DNA of 64,000 nucleotides from Halostagnicola kamekurae (lineage in GTDB: Archaea > Halobacteriota > Halobacteria > Halobacteriales > Natrialbaceae). The stretch spans positions 1,116,001-1,180,000 of the forward strand of contig NZ_FOZS01000002.1 in assembly GCF_900116205.1 (NCBI RefSeq), given 5' to 3'. The position numbers were made by a program, and so were the translations under genes. Of the stretch, positions 26,241 to 34,348 are shown piece after piece. The notes under the pieces are model-generated. The model ran no database searches and was not told where the DNA came from. It worked only from the letters and a program-made list of their open reading frames with translations. Every line of letters starts with the position of its first letter. Positions within the stretch are counted from its first letter, which is position 1.

Positions 26241-26930
26241 TTACTCGATCCGATCCAGAAACGAGCAGAGCGCGTCGACCGCCGTCTCGAACACCGCTTC
26301 GCCCTGTTCCGCTGTCGCGCCCGTTGGGTCCCCGACTGCGCCGTTCTCGCTGAACTCCTCCGTGAACCGGTGGACGACGCCGCCGTCTACCGTGTCGTCC
26401 CACTCGAGGGCGTCGCCGGCGACGGGGTCGCCGACGTCGTCGGGATACAGGTAGAGCAAGACGGCCGTCTCGAGTTCCCCTGCGTGGCCGACGTGTTCGT
26501 CGACGGCGCGCATCCACTCCCAGAGGAACGCCTCAAGGTCGGGTTCCGCAGCGTCGGCGACCTCGCGGGCCAGGTTCCCGAGCGTCCCGCCGTTGCCGCC
26601 GTGGCCGTTGACGAACACGACCCGTTCGACGCTCGAGTCAGACAGCGACTTGAGGATGTCGCGGACGTAGCTGGCAAGCGTCTCGGTCGAAACCGAAAGC
26701 GTCCCGGGAAAGTGTCCGTGGTACGGTGCGACGCCGACGGGAAGCGCCGGTAGCACGACCGAATCCGCCGTCGACTCGCGGTCTGCCGCCTCGGCCATCG
26801 CCCGCGAGATGATCGTGTCGGTCCCGACCGGCGCGTGCGGGCCGTGTTGTTCCGTGCTGCCGACGGGTAAGAGCGCGGTCGTCGGCGCTGTCTCTTCTAC
26901 CTCGGTCCAGGAACTCGTCTCGAGTCGCAT
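26241..26930 (-). CDS. creatininase-family amidohydrolase
   Basis: This 229-residue protein has the metal-binding pattern of the creatininase/FAPy-deformylase family: PVGSTEQHGPHAPVGTDT (Glu, His, Asp ligands), VAPYHGHFPGT, and VFVNGHGGNGG with the second His cluster, plus GHAGELETA. Archaeal members include ArfB, the formamide hydrolase in F420/riboflavin synthesis, and mycofactocin MftE-like enzymes. I cannot decide among these functions from sequence and context. The start gives MRLETSSWTEVEE. Confidence 0.88.
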   Translation of the reverse strand: MRLETSSWTEVEETAPTTALLPVGSTEQHGPHAPVGTDTIISRAMAEAADRESTADSVVLPALPVGVAPYHGHFPGTLSVSTETLASYVRDILKSLSDSSVERVVFVNGHGGNGGTLGNLAREVADAAEPDLEAFLWEWMRAVDEHVGHAGELETAVLLYLYPDDVGDPVAGDALEWDDTVDGGVVHRFTEEFSENGAVGDPTGATAEQGEAVFETAVDALCSFLDRIE

Positions 26931-26973
26931 TATGGGAAAAACTCGAGTCAGCGCATAAGAAATATCGATTCGC

Positions 26974-27037
26974 GTGCGCCAGTTAGCGCCACCGAGTCGG
27001 GTGCGCAGGCAACACCGTAGGTGTGCCAGTCAGCGCC
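26974..27037. repeat. 17-bp direct repeat at a gene 3' end
   Basis: GTGCGCCAGTTAGCGCC (26974-26990) and GTGTGCCAGTCAGCGCC (27021-27037) differ at two of 17 positions. The second contains the stop of the minus-strand GH3 gene (tca at 27030-27032). Between them lies a small inverted repeat, ACACC-GTA-GGTGT, at about 27012-27024. It may act in termination. Confidence 0.6.
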
Positions 27038-29606
27038 GGTGTTTGAGCTGGCGATAGAGTTCCATCACGTCCATGAAGTCCTCGTCGCCGTCGTTGTCGA
27101 TGTCGTAGCGACCCGGCGTCGGTTCGGGGTCGGTGATCGAAGCGGTCTTCCCGACGGTCAGCGTCGTCGTCTCACCGCCGTCCTCGTCGCTCGCGTTCAC
27201 GCCCCAGTCGGAGCCGACCGTGAGCTCGTACTCGCCGGCTTCGACGACTCTCGAGCGCCAGCCGGGCACGTCACCGGGGACGACCTCGAGCGTCGACAGG
27301 TCGAGCTCGAGAGAGACGGTTTCGCTGTTCCCGGCGGCTACGGATACCCGCTCGAAGCCCATCAGTCGCCGGTGGGGCTGGAGCACGGAGCCGTAGGATT
27401 CGGTGTTGTACACCTCGACGATGTGTTCGCCGCCCGTGTCGCCAGTGTTGTGGACGGTCACTTGTGCGGTAATCGTCGGCGTCGACGCGGGATTTTTGAC
27501 GGCGTCGGTCGACAGCGACAGGTCGGAATACTCCCAGTCGGTGTAGGAGAGGCCGTAGCCGAACTCGAACTGAACCATCTGATTGCCGGCTCCGTCCGGG
27601 TGACGCGGCGGGTACTCGTCGTAAATCTGCGGGACGTGCCCGACGTGGGACTCCCAAGTGAACGGGAGCTTCCCCGAGGGGTTGTAGTCGCCGAACAGCG
27701 TATCGACGACCGCGACGCCGGTGTCGCTCCCAGGCTGGCCGGCAAAGATCACGGCGTCTAGGTGTTCGAACGTCTCCGCCGTGCCGCGCGGACACCCGGC
27801 GAGGATCACGCCGACGAGTGGGACATCATCGCTGGTCTCGGCGTCGACAAGTTCGACGAGTTCGCGCTGGGCGGGCGGGAACCGCATCTTGTCCCGGTCG
27901 CCAAAGCCCTCGTTGTGCGTCCCCTCGCCGAGGACGACGACGACGGCGTCGGACCCGGGCGCGGCCGATCGGATCGCCGCCTCCTGCTCGTCGGTCACGT
28001 CGAAGAAGCCGTTGTCGAAATTCTCGTAGAGACTCTCGAAGGCGGCCGGGTCGTACTCCGTCGGCACGTGCGTGAGCCCGTCGCCGAGCCGCGATTTCAG
28101 TTCGCCCTCGATCGTGTTCTGGCGAGGGCGCGGGCCGTCCTCGGTCAGGTTGCCGTCCTCGATCCCCTGCCAACCGAGCGTCCAGCCGCCGTGTTGCATC
28201 AGGAACCGGTTCTCGGTCCCCTCAAGGACGCCGGGACCGGTCAAAAGCAGGTTCTCGACGCCCTCGAGCGGCAGCGTCTCTTCCTCGTTTCGCAGGAGGA
28301 CCAGCGACTCCTTGGCGAGGCGCTCGGAGACATCTCGTGCGCCGCCGACGAGGTCGCCGATCTCGTCTTCCGGCACGAGCGGCTCCTCGAACAGTCCGAG
28401 GTCGGCCTTGAGCGCGAGAATGCGTCGAACGGACTCGTCGATGCGGGCTTCGGAAAGCTCGCCGCTCTCGACGAGGTCGACGGCGGTGTCGATGAACTGC
28501 GTCGGCGCGACCTCGCCGCCGCACATGTGCATGTCGACGCCGGCCTCGATACCCCGCCGGACGGCCTCTCGCCACCCCTCGTCGGTGTCCGGCAGGTACT
28601 CGTGGTTGCTGATCAGCCGCTCGAAGTCGTCCCAGTCGGTCAGGACGACGCCCTCGAAGCCGAACCGGTCCCGCAGCACGGTCGTCAGGAGCCAGCGCGA
28701 GACGTGGGCCGGCTTGCCGTTGACCGCGCCGCTGTTTACCATCACCGTCTTGGCCTCCTCGAGTCCGCGCCGATAGGGGTCGAATTGCCTGGTTCGAAGG
28801 TCCCGCATCGAGGTCCGGGCGTGAGTCCGGTCCGAGCCGGTGTTCGGCGTGCCGTAGCCGGCGAAGTGTTTGACGGTCGCGGTGACCCGTCCCGTACGCT
28901 GGAAGCCGCGGGCGCGAGCTTTCCCCATCTCGCCGAGCAGCATCGAATCCTCGCTGTGGCCTTCGAAGTATCGTCCCCAGCGCATGTCGCGGAGGACATC
29001 GAGCGTCGGCCCGAAGATCCAGTGGCCGCCCATCGCCGCGATCTCCCCGCCGGTGTGGGTCGCCGCCCGCTCGACCAGATCGATGTCGCGGGTGACGCCC
29101 ATGTTCAGCCGTTGTGGGAAGCTCGTACAGCCCTCGAGCAGGGTGTTCCCGTGCAGGGCGTCACAGCCCCAGATGAAGGGGATCGCGGGATCGGTGTGAT
29201 TCACGGCGAACTTCTGGAGCCTGTTGAGTCCCGCGACGAACTTCTCGCCGTCGAACGTCGGCCCCGTCGCGGCACCGTTGAGCAGCGAACCGACGTGGAG
29301 TTCCGTAAAGAGCTCTCCCACCGTGTCGACGTCGTCGTGGTCGTTGAACGCGGTGTCGGGACCGAACCCATCGCCGAGGTTGTCGATCGCGACCTGCGTC
29401 ATCTGTCCGACCTTCTGCTCGAGTGTTAGCTCCTCGAGCAACTGATCGACTTCTCGTGCGTTCATCCGATCTCCCTTCTCGCCGGCTGCAACGGTGTTCG
29501 ATCCGATGGCGACGCCCGAGGTCGCCGTCGCAGTCCCGGCCGCTTTCATGAAGCTGCGCCGGGACGCGTCCGTTTCGTCAGACTCGAGTTTGTCATTATC
29601 TGTCAT
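27030..29606 (-). CDS. secreted glycoside hydrolase family 3 beta-glucosidase with dockerin-like end
   Basis: This 858-residue protein starts MTDNDKLESDETDASRRSFM. The twin-arginine signal (RRSFMKAAG) predicts folded export. The GH3 N-domain (~55-390) contains GVVLTDWDDF with the nucleophile Asp. The GH3 C-domain runs from ~410 (SLVLLRNEEETLPL) to ~640 (PSGKLPFTWE), and a fibronectin-III-like domain follows (VTVHNTGDTGGEHIVEVY). The last ~25 residues (GRYDIDNDGDEDFMDVMELY) match one calcium-binding half of a type I dockerin. It should release glucose from beta-glucosides outside the cell. Upstream in-frame codons are basic and not coding-like. Confidence 0.93.
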   Translation of the reverse strand: MTDNDKLESDETDASRRSFMKAAGTATATSGVAIGSNTVAAGEKGDRMNAREVDQLLEELTLEQKVGQMTQVAIDNLGDGFGPDTAFNDHDDVDTVGELFTELHVGSLLNGAATGPTFDGEKFVAGLNRLQKFAVNHTDPAIPFIWGCDALHGNTLLEGCTSFPQRLNMGVTRDIDLVERAATHTGGEIAAMGGHWIFGPTLDVLRDMRWGRYFEGHSEDSMLLGEMGKARARGFQRTGRVTATVKHFAGYGTPNTGSDRTHARTSMRDLRTRQFDPYRRGLEEAKTVMVNSGAVNGKPAHVSRWLLTTVLRDRFGFEGVVLTDWDDFERLISNHEYLPDTDEGWREAVRRGIEAGVDMHMCGGEVAPTQFIDTAVDLVESGELSEARIDESVRRILALKADLGLFEEPLVPEDEIGDLVGGARDVSERLAKESLVLLRNEEETLPLEGVENLLLTGPGVLEGTENRFLMQHGGWTLGWQGIEDGNLTEDGPRPRQNTIEGELKSRLGDGLTHVPTEYDPAAFESLYENFDNGFFDVTDEQEAAIRSAAPGSDAVVVVLGEGTHNEGFGDRDKMRFPPAQRELVELVDAETSDDVPLVGVILAGCPRGTAETFEHLDAVIFAGQPGSDTGVAVVDTLFGDYNPSGKLPFTWESHVGHVPQIYDEYPPRHPDGAGNQMVQFEFGYGLSYTDWEYSDLSLSTDAVKNPASTPTITAQVTVHNTGDTGGEHIVEVYNTESYGSVLQPHRRLMGFERVSVAAGNSETVSLELDLSTLEVVPGDVPGWRSRVVEAGEYELTVGSDWGVNASDEDGGETTTLTVGKTASITDPEPTPGRYDIDNDGDEDFMDVMELYRQLKHRR

Positions 29607-29781
29607 GATACTGAGAGAGACAACTATATCCTGGGTAAATAATTTTCCGGGGTAGGGAGTACGAACGGCGACTGTAAGGGAGAAATAGAGTTCCGTACGA
29701 TCAGCGTACACAGAACGCCGATGAAAACCGAAAATCCGCCCGTTATGTCGACACTGAGGCCAGTCAGTTCGCCCTAAATCC

Positions 29782-30396
29782 TTACTCGAAGTCGCCGCGG
29801 TGAACGATCTCCGAGAGCGGTTTTCGACCGTTCGGCGCTTCTCGTTCCTCGAGTTCGTCCGGCAACGTTTCGGGCGGAGCACGCTCGCCGACCGCGAACA
29901 TCGCCTCGACCTCGAACTCGTCGGGAATCTCGAGTTCGTCAGCCGCTCGCTCGTAATCGAACCCGGACATGCCGTGAACGACGAGACCGCGACGTGCGCC
30001 CTCGAGCGCGAGGTTCTGCCACGCCGCACCGGTATCGAAGGAGTGGACCGGCGCGGGCTCGCCGTTGTGGTCGAACGTCGTCTTGGAGAGGATAACCGTG
30101 AGGATGGCAGCGTCTTCGGCCCAGGCGTTGCCCTCGTTCAGGAAGTCGACGAACTGGTCCCATTCGTCGTCCTCTCGAGTCGCGTAGACGAACCGCCAAT
30201 GCTGGTTGTTAAACGCGGAGGGAGCCCATCGAGCGGCTTCGAACAGTGGGAGGTACTCGTCTTCCGCGAGCGGTTCGCCGGTCATCGCACGGGGCGACCA
30301 GCGGTTGACGAAAAGCGGGTCGATGTCGTGGTCAGGGTCGCGGTTCTCGGCAACTTCGTCCTCGAGTTCGCGTTTCGCGACTGCTGTTTCTTGCAT
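29782..30396 (-). CDS. nitroreductase-family flavoprotein
   Basis: This 204-residue protein is taken from MQETAVAKRELED. It has the family pattern: NRWSPRAMTGEPLAEDEYL with the FMN-binding Arg/Ser, FEAARWAPSAFNNQHWRFVYA, and the C-terminal GLVVHGMSGFDYERA. It is an FMN-dependent NAD(P)H oxidoreductase, acting on quinones, nitro compounds or enones. The longer in-frame extension upstream lacks acidic character. The gene lies downstream of the VapBC relic on the same strand. Confidence 0.9.
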   Translation of the reverse strand: MQETAVAKRELEDEVAENRDPDHDIDPLFVNRWSPRAMTGEPLAEDEYLPLFEAARWAPSAFNNQHWRFVYATREDDEWDQFVDFLNEGNAWAEDAAILTVILSKTTFDHNGEPAPVHSFDTGAAWQNLALEGARRGLVVHGMSGFDYERAADELEIPDEFEVEAMFAVGERAPPETLPDELEEREAPNGRKPLSEIVHRGDFE

Positions 30397-30487
30397 CGTC
30401 TCGTCATAGGAGCCCCGAGTATGTGGGTATTTTTGGACGGGGTGGTAACCAGGTAACGCTCGCGTCGTCGGAGAGTGATACCGAATA

Positions 30488-30595
30488 TCAAATGGAGGGG
30501 GTGTCATCGCGCTCTTCGAGGGCACGAATTGCGGCGTCCCGAAGCCAGCCGTCGTCTTCCATCAGTGCTATGAGGGAGTCAGTTTCGACGTACAC
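30488..30595 (-). pseudogene. truncated VapC (PIN-domain toxin) remnant
   Basis: A GTG at 30595 opens a frame of only 35 codons: VYVETDSLIALMEDDGWLRD and then AAIRALEERDDTPSI. This matches the beginning of VapC toxins, including the first catalytic Asp of the PIN domain (ETD), but the frame stops where a full PIN domain (~120 residues) should continue. None of the other frames downstream restores it. It begins four bases after the VapB-like stop, the normal TA order. It is inferred to be an inactive remnant after deletion. Confidence 0.6.
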
Positions 30596-30598
30596 GGC

Positions 30599-30863
30599 TT
30601 ACTCCTCACCGTCCCGCGACCGGTCTTTCGCTTCCGCTTGAATCTCTCGAGAGATCACCTCGCGTGCATCCGCTTTCCGTTCGTCGGCATCCGTCTCTGC
30701 GAAGGCATCGCCAACGGCGTCTCGGAGCCTCCAACGGGTCCTCGTCGACGGGGAAGAGCGCGACGTGGCTCGGGAGTTCGACGATGCGATACCGATCACC
30801 GAACCGCTCGCGGACGTCCTTCGGGAGGTAGATCCGTCCCTGTTCGTCCGTCGATTTCGACAT
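30599..30863 (-). pseudogene. VapB-type (AbrB/SpoVT) antitoxin with frameshift
   Basis: From ATG 30863 the frame reads MSKSTDEQGRIYLPKDVRER and then FGDRYRIVELPSHVALFPVDEDPLE, an AbrB-type swapped-hairpin DNA-binding domain. It then turns to basic nonsense. The expected helical, acidic C-terminus (LRDAVGDAFAETDADERKAD) is present in another frame and ends at 30599. The change of frame occurs at about 30725-30733, fitting loss of one base or gain of two. Because the adjoining VapC is truncated too, it is probably a true pseudogene; a single-base assembly error is the alternative. Confidence 0.65.
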
Positions 30864-30964
30864 ACTAGACACGCATCATACGGGAGAAGCCAAAACCGTT
30901 CCCGTGTATGTAGTGTATTTTCCCACTCTCGGTCAGTCGAGGAGCCGTCTCGCTACCAGTGCGC

Positions 30965-32041
30965 CTAGTCGTCGGCCGGCGCGGGTGACTCGCGTTCGAC
31001 GTCGATCTCGCCGGCGTCGAGTTTCGCCTCGACGTTCCGGGCGGCCTCGACCATGTTCGCCATCTTGCCGTAGGCGACCTCGCGCGGGAGCAACTTCACG
31101 CCGCAGTCGGGCGAGACGACGAGCTGTTCCGGCGGAACGATCTCGAGTCCCTTCTGGATGTTCTGCTCGATCTGTTCGACCGATTCGACCTCGGCGACGT
31201 GGACGTCGGTGACGCCGAGTGCGAGATCCGCGGTGAACTCGGGATCTTTGAAGACCTCGAGCTGGTCGTAATCGCCGTTGGCGAGTTCGAGGTCGAACTC
31301 GTCGACGGGGAACTCGAGGATCTCGGGGTAGATGCGGGAGTAGTCGCCGTAACAGACGTGGAGGCCGATGCGGACCTCTTCGGGGATGTCGCTGACGATG
31401 TGCTCTAGGGCCTCGCCGACGATGGCGTGGTCGTCCGGCGTGGTCGCGAGCGCGGGCTCGTCGATCTGGATGTAGCGCGCGCCGGCGTCGACGAGCTTTT
31501 CGATCTCCTCGTTGACGAGGTCCGCGAGCTCGAGCGTGAGGTCGTCATCGTCGTCGTAGGCCTCGTTGAACGACCAGTTCGCGAGGGTGTACGGCCCCGT
31601 GATTGGGACCTTGACCGGCCGGTTCGTCGCCGCGGCGGTGAACTCGTACTCGTCGACGAGCCAGCTCTCGTCGTACCCGACCTCGCTGACGACGCTCGGT
31701 TTGTCGAAGTAGTTGTGTCCCCAGACCTTGACGGGCCCGTTGAACTCGTAGCCGTCGATCCGGTGGGCGAAGAACTCGACCATCTCGTTGCGCCGCATCT
31801 CGCCGTCGACGACGACATCGAGGCCCGCGCGCTCGTGTTCGTTGGTGATGAGGCGGGCGGCGTCGTCTTTTGCCTCCTGATAGTCGTCCTCGTCGAATCC
31901 GTGATCCTCGTCCTGATAGAGTTCTTTCGCGCGATTGAGCCACTTCGGTTTGGGGTAGCTCCCGACGACGGTCGAGAGCAGGAAGTGGTCGTTTTCGTGG
32001 CCGTCCGGTCGGAACTGGTCTTTGTTCTGGTTCGTGCTCAT
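30965..32041 (-). CDS. metE: cobalamin-independent methionine synthase, catalytic (MetE C-terminal) protein
   Basis: This 358-residue protein corresponds to the C-terminal barrel of MetE. The N-terminal FLLSTVVGSYPKPKWLNRAK is the family opening. Zinc ligands appear as His and Cys in GLHVCYGDYSR and Cys in VSPDCGVKLLPREVA, and the homocysteine-binding segment is YIQIDEPALA. It transfers a methyl group from a folate or pterin donor to homocysteine. The gene overlaps the paralogous gene upstream by four bases, so the pair replaces a single long MetE. Confidence 0.93.
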   Translation of the reverse strand: MSTNQNKDQFRPDGHENDHFLLSTVVGSYPKPKWLNRAKELYQDEDHGFDEDDYQEAKDDAARLITNEHERAGLDVVVDGEMRRNEMVEFFAHRIDGYEFNGPVKVWGHNYFDKPSVVSEVGYDESWLVDEYEFTAAATNRPVKVPITGPYTLANWSFNEAYDDDDDLTLELADLVNEEIEKLVDAGARYIQIDEPALATTPDDHAIVGEALEHIVSDIPEEVRIGLHVCYGDYSRIYPEILEFPVDEFDLELANGDYDQLEVFKDPEFTADLALGVTDVHVAEVESVEQIEQNIQKGLEIVPPEQLVVSPDCGVKLLPREVAYGKMANMVEAARNVEAKLDAGEIDVERESPAPADD

Positions 32042-33042
32042 GCGGCTGTCACCTCGGCGAGATCCGCGGCTTCCGCAAGGATCTCGAGTTTCGCTTCGTG
32101 TTTGTTGTACGGCAGGTGGAAGGTCCCGGTGTTCGTCGACAGGTAGACGGTCTCGAAGTCGGTGACGGGAATCTGGTCGAAGACCCAGTCGGTCCGGTCC
32201 CGAACCGCTTCGGGGTCCTCGACGAGCGTGTTCTGTCCGTCGGCGAGCGCCAGCGAAATGTCGTCGGTCGCGCCGTACTCCTGAATGTTGTAGAGGTTGT
32301 CCTCCTGTTCGGAGACGAAGTCGAAGCCGACGGCGTCGATGTCGGCGTCGAGTAAGTGCGCGTAGGTCTTCTCCTCGAGTGCGCCCCAGTAGGGGTGGGC
32401 GACGACGTCCGCGTCGGTCGCGGCGGCGACGGTATCGATCGCCTGGCTCGCGCGTTCGTCGAGACCGTCTTCGGGAGCGTCCTCGACGAGCGACGGCTCG
32501 AGTAAGTACAGCGTTTCGACCTCGGGGAAGGCCTCGACCTCGCCGGCGAGAAAGTCGGCGATAGCCGCGAGAAAGTCCGCGTCGTCGCCGTAGTGCTCGT
32601 CGGTCGCGAGTTCGGCCAGCGAGTAGGGACCGGGAAGGACCGCCTGCAGATCCTCGCCGTCGGCGAGTTCGGCGGTCGCCTCGAGTTCGGAGGCGACGTC
32701 GCCGGAGAAATCGAGTTCGCCCGAGACCACGGGCTCGCGGTAGAAGTTGTTGTTGTCGTAGTAGCGGACGATGCCCCGCGTCTCGACGGCGTCGTGGACC
32801 GCGAGCGGATGTGCGAGCATGTCGTCCCAGCGAAGTTGACCGTCGCCGATGCGGTCGAGGCCGGCCTCCCGCTGGACGGAGACGACTTCTTCGCGTGCCC
32901 GCTCGTAGGTCGAGGCGATCTCGCCCCCCTCGTCGCCGTCGATGAGGTCGTGTTTCTGGTGCCCTTTGAGATCCGAGAGATCATCTTTCGCCCAGTCGGG
33001 GAGCGCGAACAGCCCCGCCGCGGTCGAAACGTATTCGGTCAT
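32038..33042 (-). CDS. MetE-like partner protein (second methionine synthase component)
   Basis: This 334-residue protein is homologous to the MetE barrel: GLFALPDWAKDDL at the start, VQREAGLDRIGDGQLRWDDM, VLPGPYSLAEL, YLLEPSLVED and the C-terminal LYLSTNTGTFHLPYNKHEAK. The zinc motifs of the catalytic copy (HxC and SPDCG) are not evident, so it is likely a donor-binding or structural partner, comparable to the N-terminal half of bacterial MetE. It precedes metE with a four-base overlap. The 33043-33090 A+T-rich stretch just upstream likely holds the promoter. Confidence 0.88.
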   Translation of the reverse strand: MTEYVSTAAGLFALPDWAKDDLSDLKGHQKHDLIDGDEGGEIASTYERAREEVVSVQREAGLDRIGDGQLRWDDMLAHPLAVHDAVETRGIVRYYDNNNFYREPVVSGELDFSGDVASELEATAELADGEDLQAVLPGPYSLAELATDEHYGDDADFLAAIADFLAGEVEAFPEVETLYLLEPSLVEDAPEDGLDERASQAIDTVAAATDADVVAHPYWGALEEKTYAHLLDADIDAVGFDFVSEQEDNLYNIQEYGATDDISLALADGQNTLVEDPEAVRDRTDWVFDQIPVTDFETVYLSTNTGTFHLPYNKHEAKLEILAEAADLAEVTAA

Positions 33043-33198
33043 GCGTGGTCCCGGCTAGGCTATGCCGACGCTTAATATTTTCCATCCATAGTAATACACA
33101 GCAGTAATTACGCCGGCTGCGTCTCGGATTGATGCGAGCGCGCTCGAGCGGAGCCGGTGACGAAGGATCTAAGGGGCGAACGGCGACAGTGTGTGTCA

Positions 33199-34254
33199 AT
33201 GGAGACGACCCATCGGTTGTTCGTCGACGACTCGCGGGACTTGCGGGCGGTCGCCGACGATTCTGTGGAACTCGTCGTGACGTCCCCGCCGTACCCGATG
33301 ATCGAAATGTGGGACGATCTCTTTGCGGATCTGGATCCGGCTATCTCGAGCGAACTCGAGTCTGGAAACGGACAGGCGGCGTTCGAGGCGATGCACACCC
33401 AGCTCGATCAAGTCTGGGACGAACTCGAGCGAGTGCTGGTCGACGGCGGCATCGCCTGTATCAACGTCGGCGACGCGACCCGATCGCTCGAGGACAGCTT
33501 CCGGGTCTATCCGAACCACGCCCGCGTGACCGAGGCGTTCGAGGATCGCGGATTCGATCCGCTCCCGGATATCCTCTGGCGGAAGCCGACGAACAGCGCG
33601 GCGAAGTTCATGGGAAGCGGGATGATCCCGCCCAACGCGTACGTCACGCTTGAACACGAGTACGTCCTGATCTTCCGCAACGGCGGGGATCGGCGGGCGT
33701 TCGAACCGGGCGCGGACCGGCGCTACGAAGCCGCCTACTTCTGGGAGGAGCGCAACCGCTGGTTCACGGACGTCTGGACCGATGTCAAAGGCGAACTACA
33801 GGGCCTCGAGGGCGTCCCCGACGACGTTCGCGAGCGCTCGGGCGCGTACCCGCTCGAGATCCCCTACCGGCTGCTCTGTATGTACTCCGCGTACGGTGAC
33901 ACGGTGCTCGATCCGTTCTGGGGCACCGGAACGACCACCCTCGCCGCGATGTGTGCCGGCCGGAACTCGATCGGCTACGAACTCGAGGACACCTTCCTCG
34001 AGGTCTTCGAAGACAGAATCGACGATATCGGAACGCTCTCGAGGAGCGTCGGCCGAACCCGCCTCGAGCGCCACCGCGAATTCGTCGACCGGCGACGGGC
34101 CGACGGCGACGACCTCGGCTACGAGGCCGTCAACTACGAGACGCCCGTGATGACGAAGATGGAGTCGGAGGTTCTGTTCAGGGAAGTCGAGTCGGTGAAC
34201 CGCACCGATTCGGGGTACGCGGTCGAGCACGTTCCACTCGAGACGCGGAACTGA
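33199..34254 (+). CDS. zim: orphan DNA methyltransferase, N4-cytosine type (Zim-like)
   Basis: This 351-residue beta-class DNA methyltransferase has catalytic motif IV TSPPYPM near residue 29 and SAM motif I DPFWGTGTTTLAA near residue 240, so IV precedes I. TSPPY is characteristic of N4-cytosine enzymes. Haloarchaea carry a conserved orphan methylase, Zim, that modifies CTAG, and the sequence style fits it, but I identify it by memory of the family only. No restriction endonuclease or specificity gene lies nearby. The start is ATG 33199, METTHRLFVDDSRDL. Confidence 0.88.
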   Translation: METTHRLFVDDSRDLRAVADDSVELVVTSPPYPMIEMWDDLFADLDPAISSELESGNGQAAFEAMHTQLDQVWDELERVLVDGGIACINVGDATRSLEDSFRVYPNHARVTEAFEDRGFDPLPDILWRKPTNSAAKFMGSGMIPPNAYVTLEHEYVLIFRNGGDRRAFEPGADRRYEAAYFWEERNRWFTDVWTDVKGELQGLEGVPDDVRERSGAYPLEIPYRLLCMYSAYGDTVLDPFWGTGTTTLAAMCAGRNSIGYELEDTFLEVFEDRIDDIGTLSRSVGRTRLERHREFVDRRRADGDDLGYEAVNYETPVMTKMESEVLFREVESVNRTDSGYAVEHVPLETRN

Positions 34255-34348
34255 CGACCGCGACCGGCGAGGCGCTCGACGGCCCGATCGTTCGATTCGA
34301 GGGCGTCAGCGGCGCGAAGCTTTTCCTTCCAGAGCACTCACACACTGT

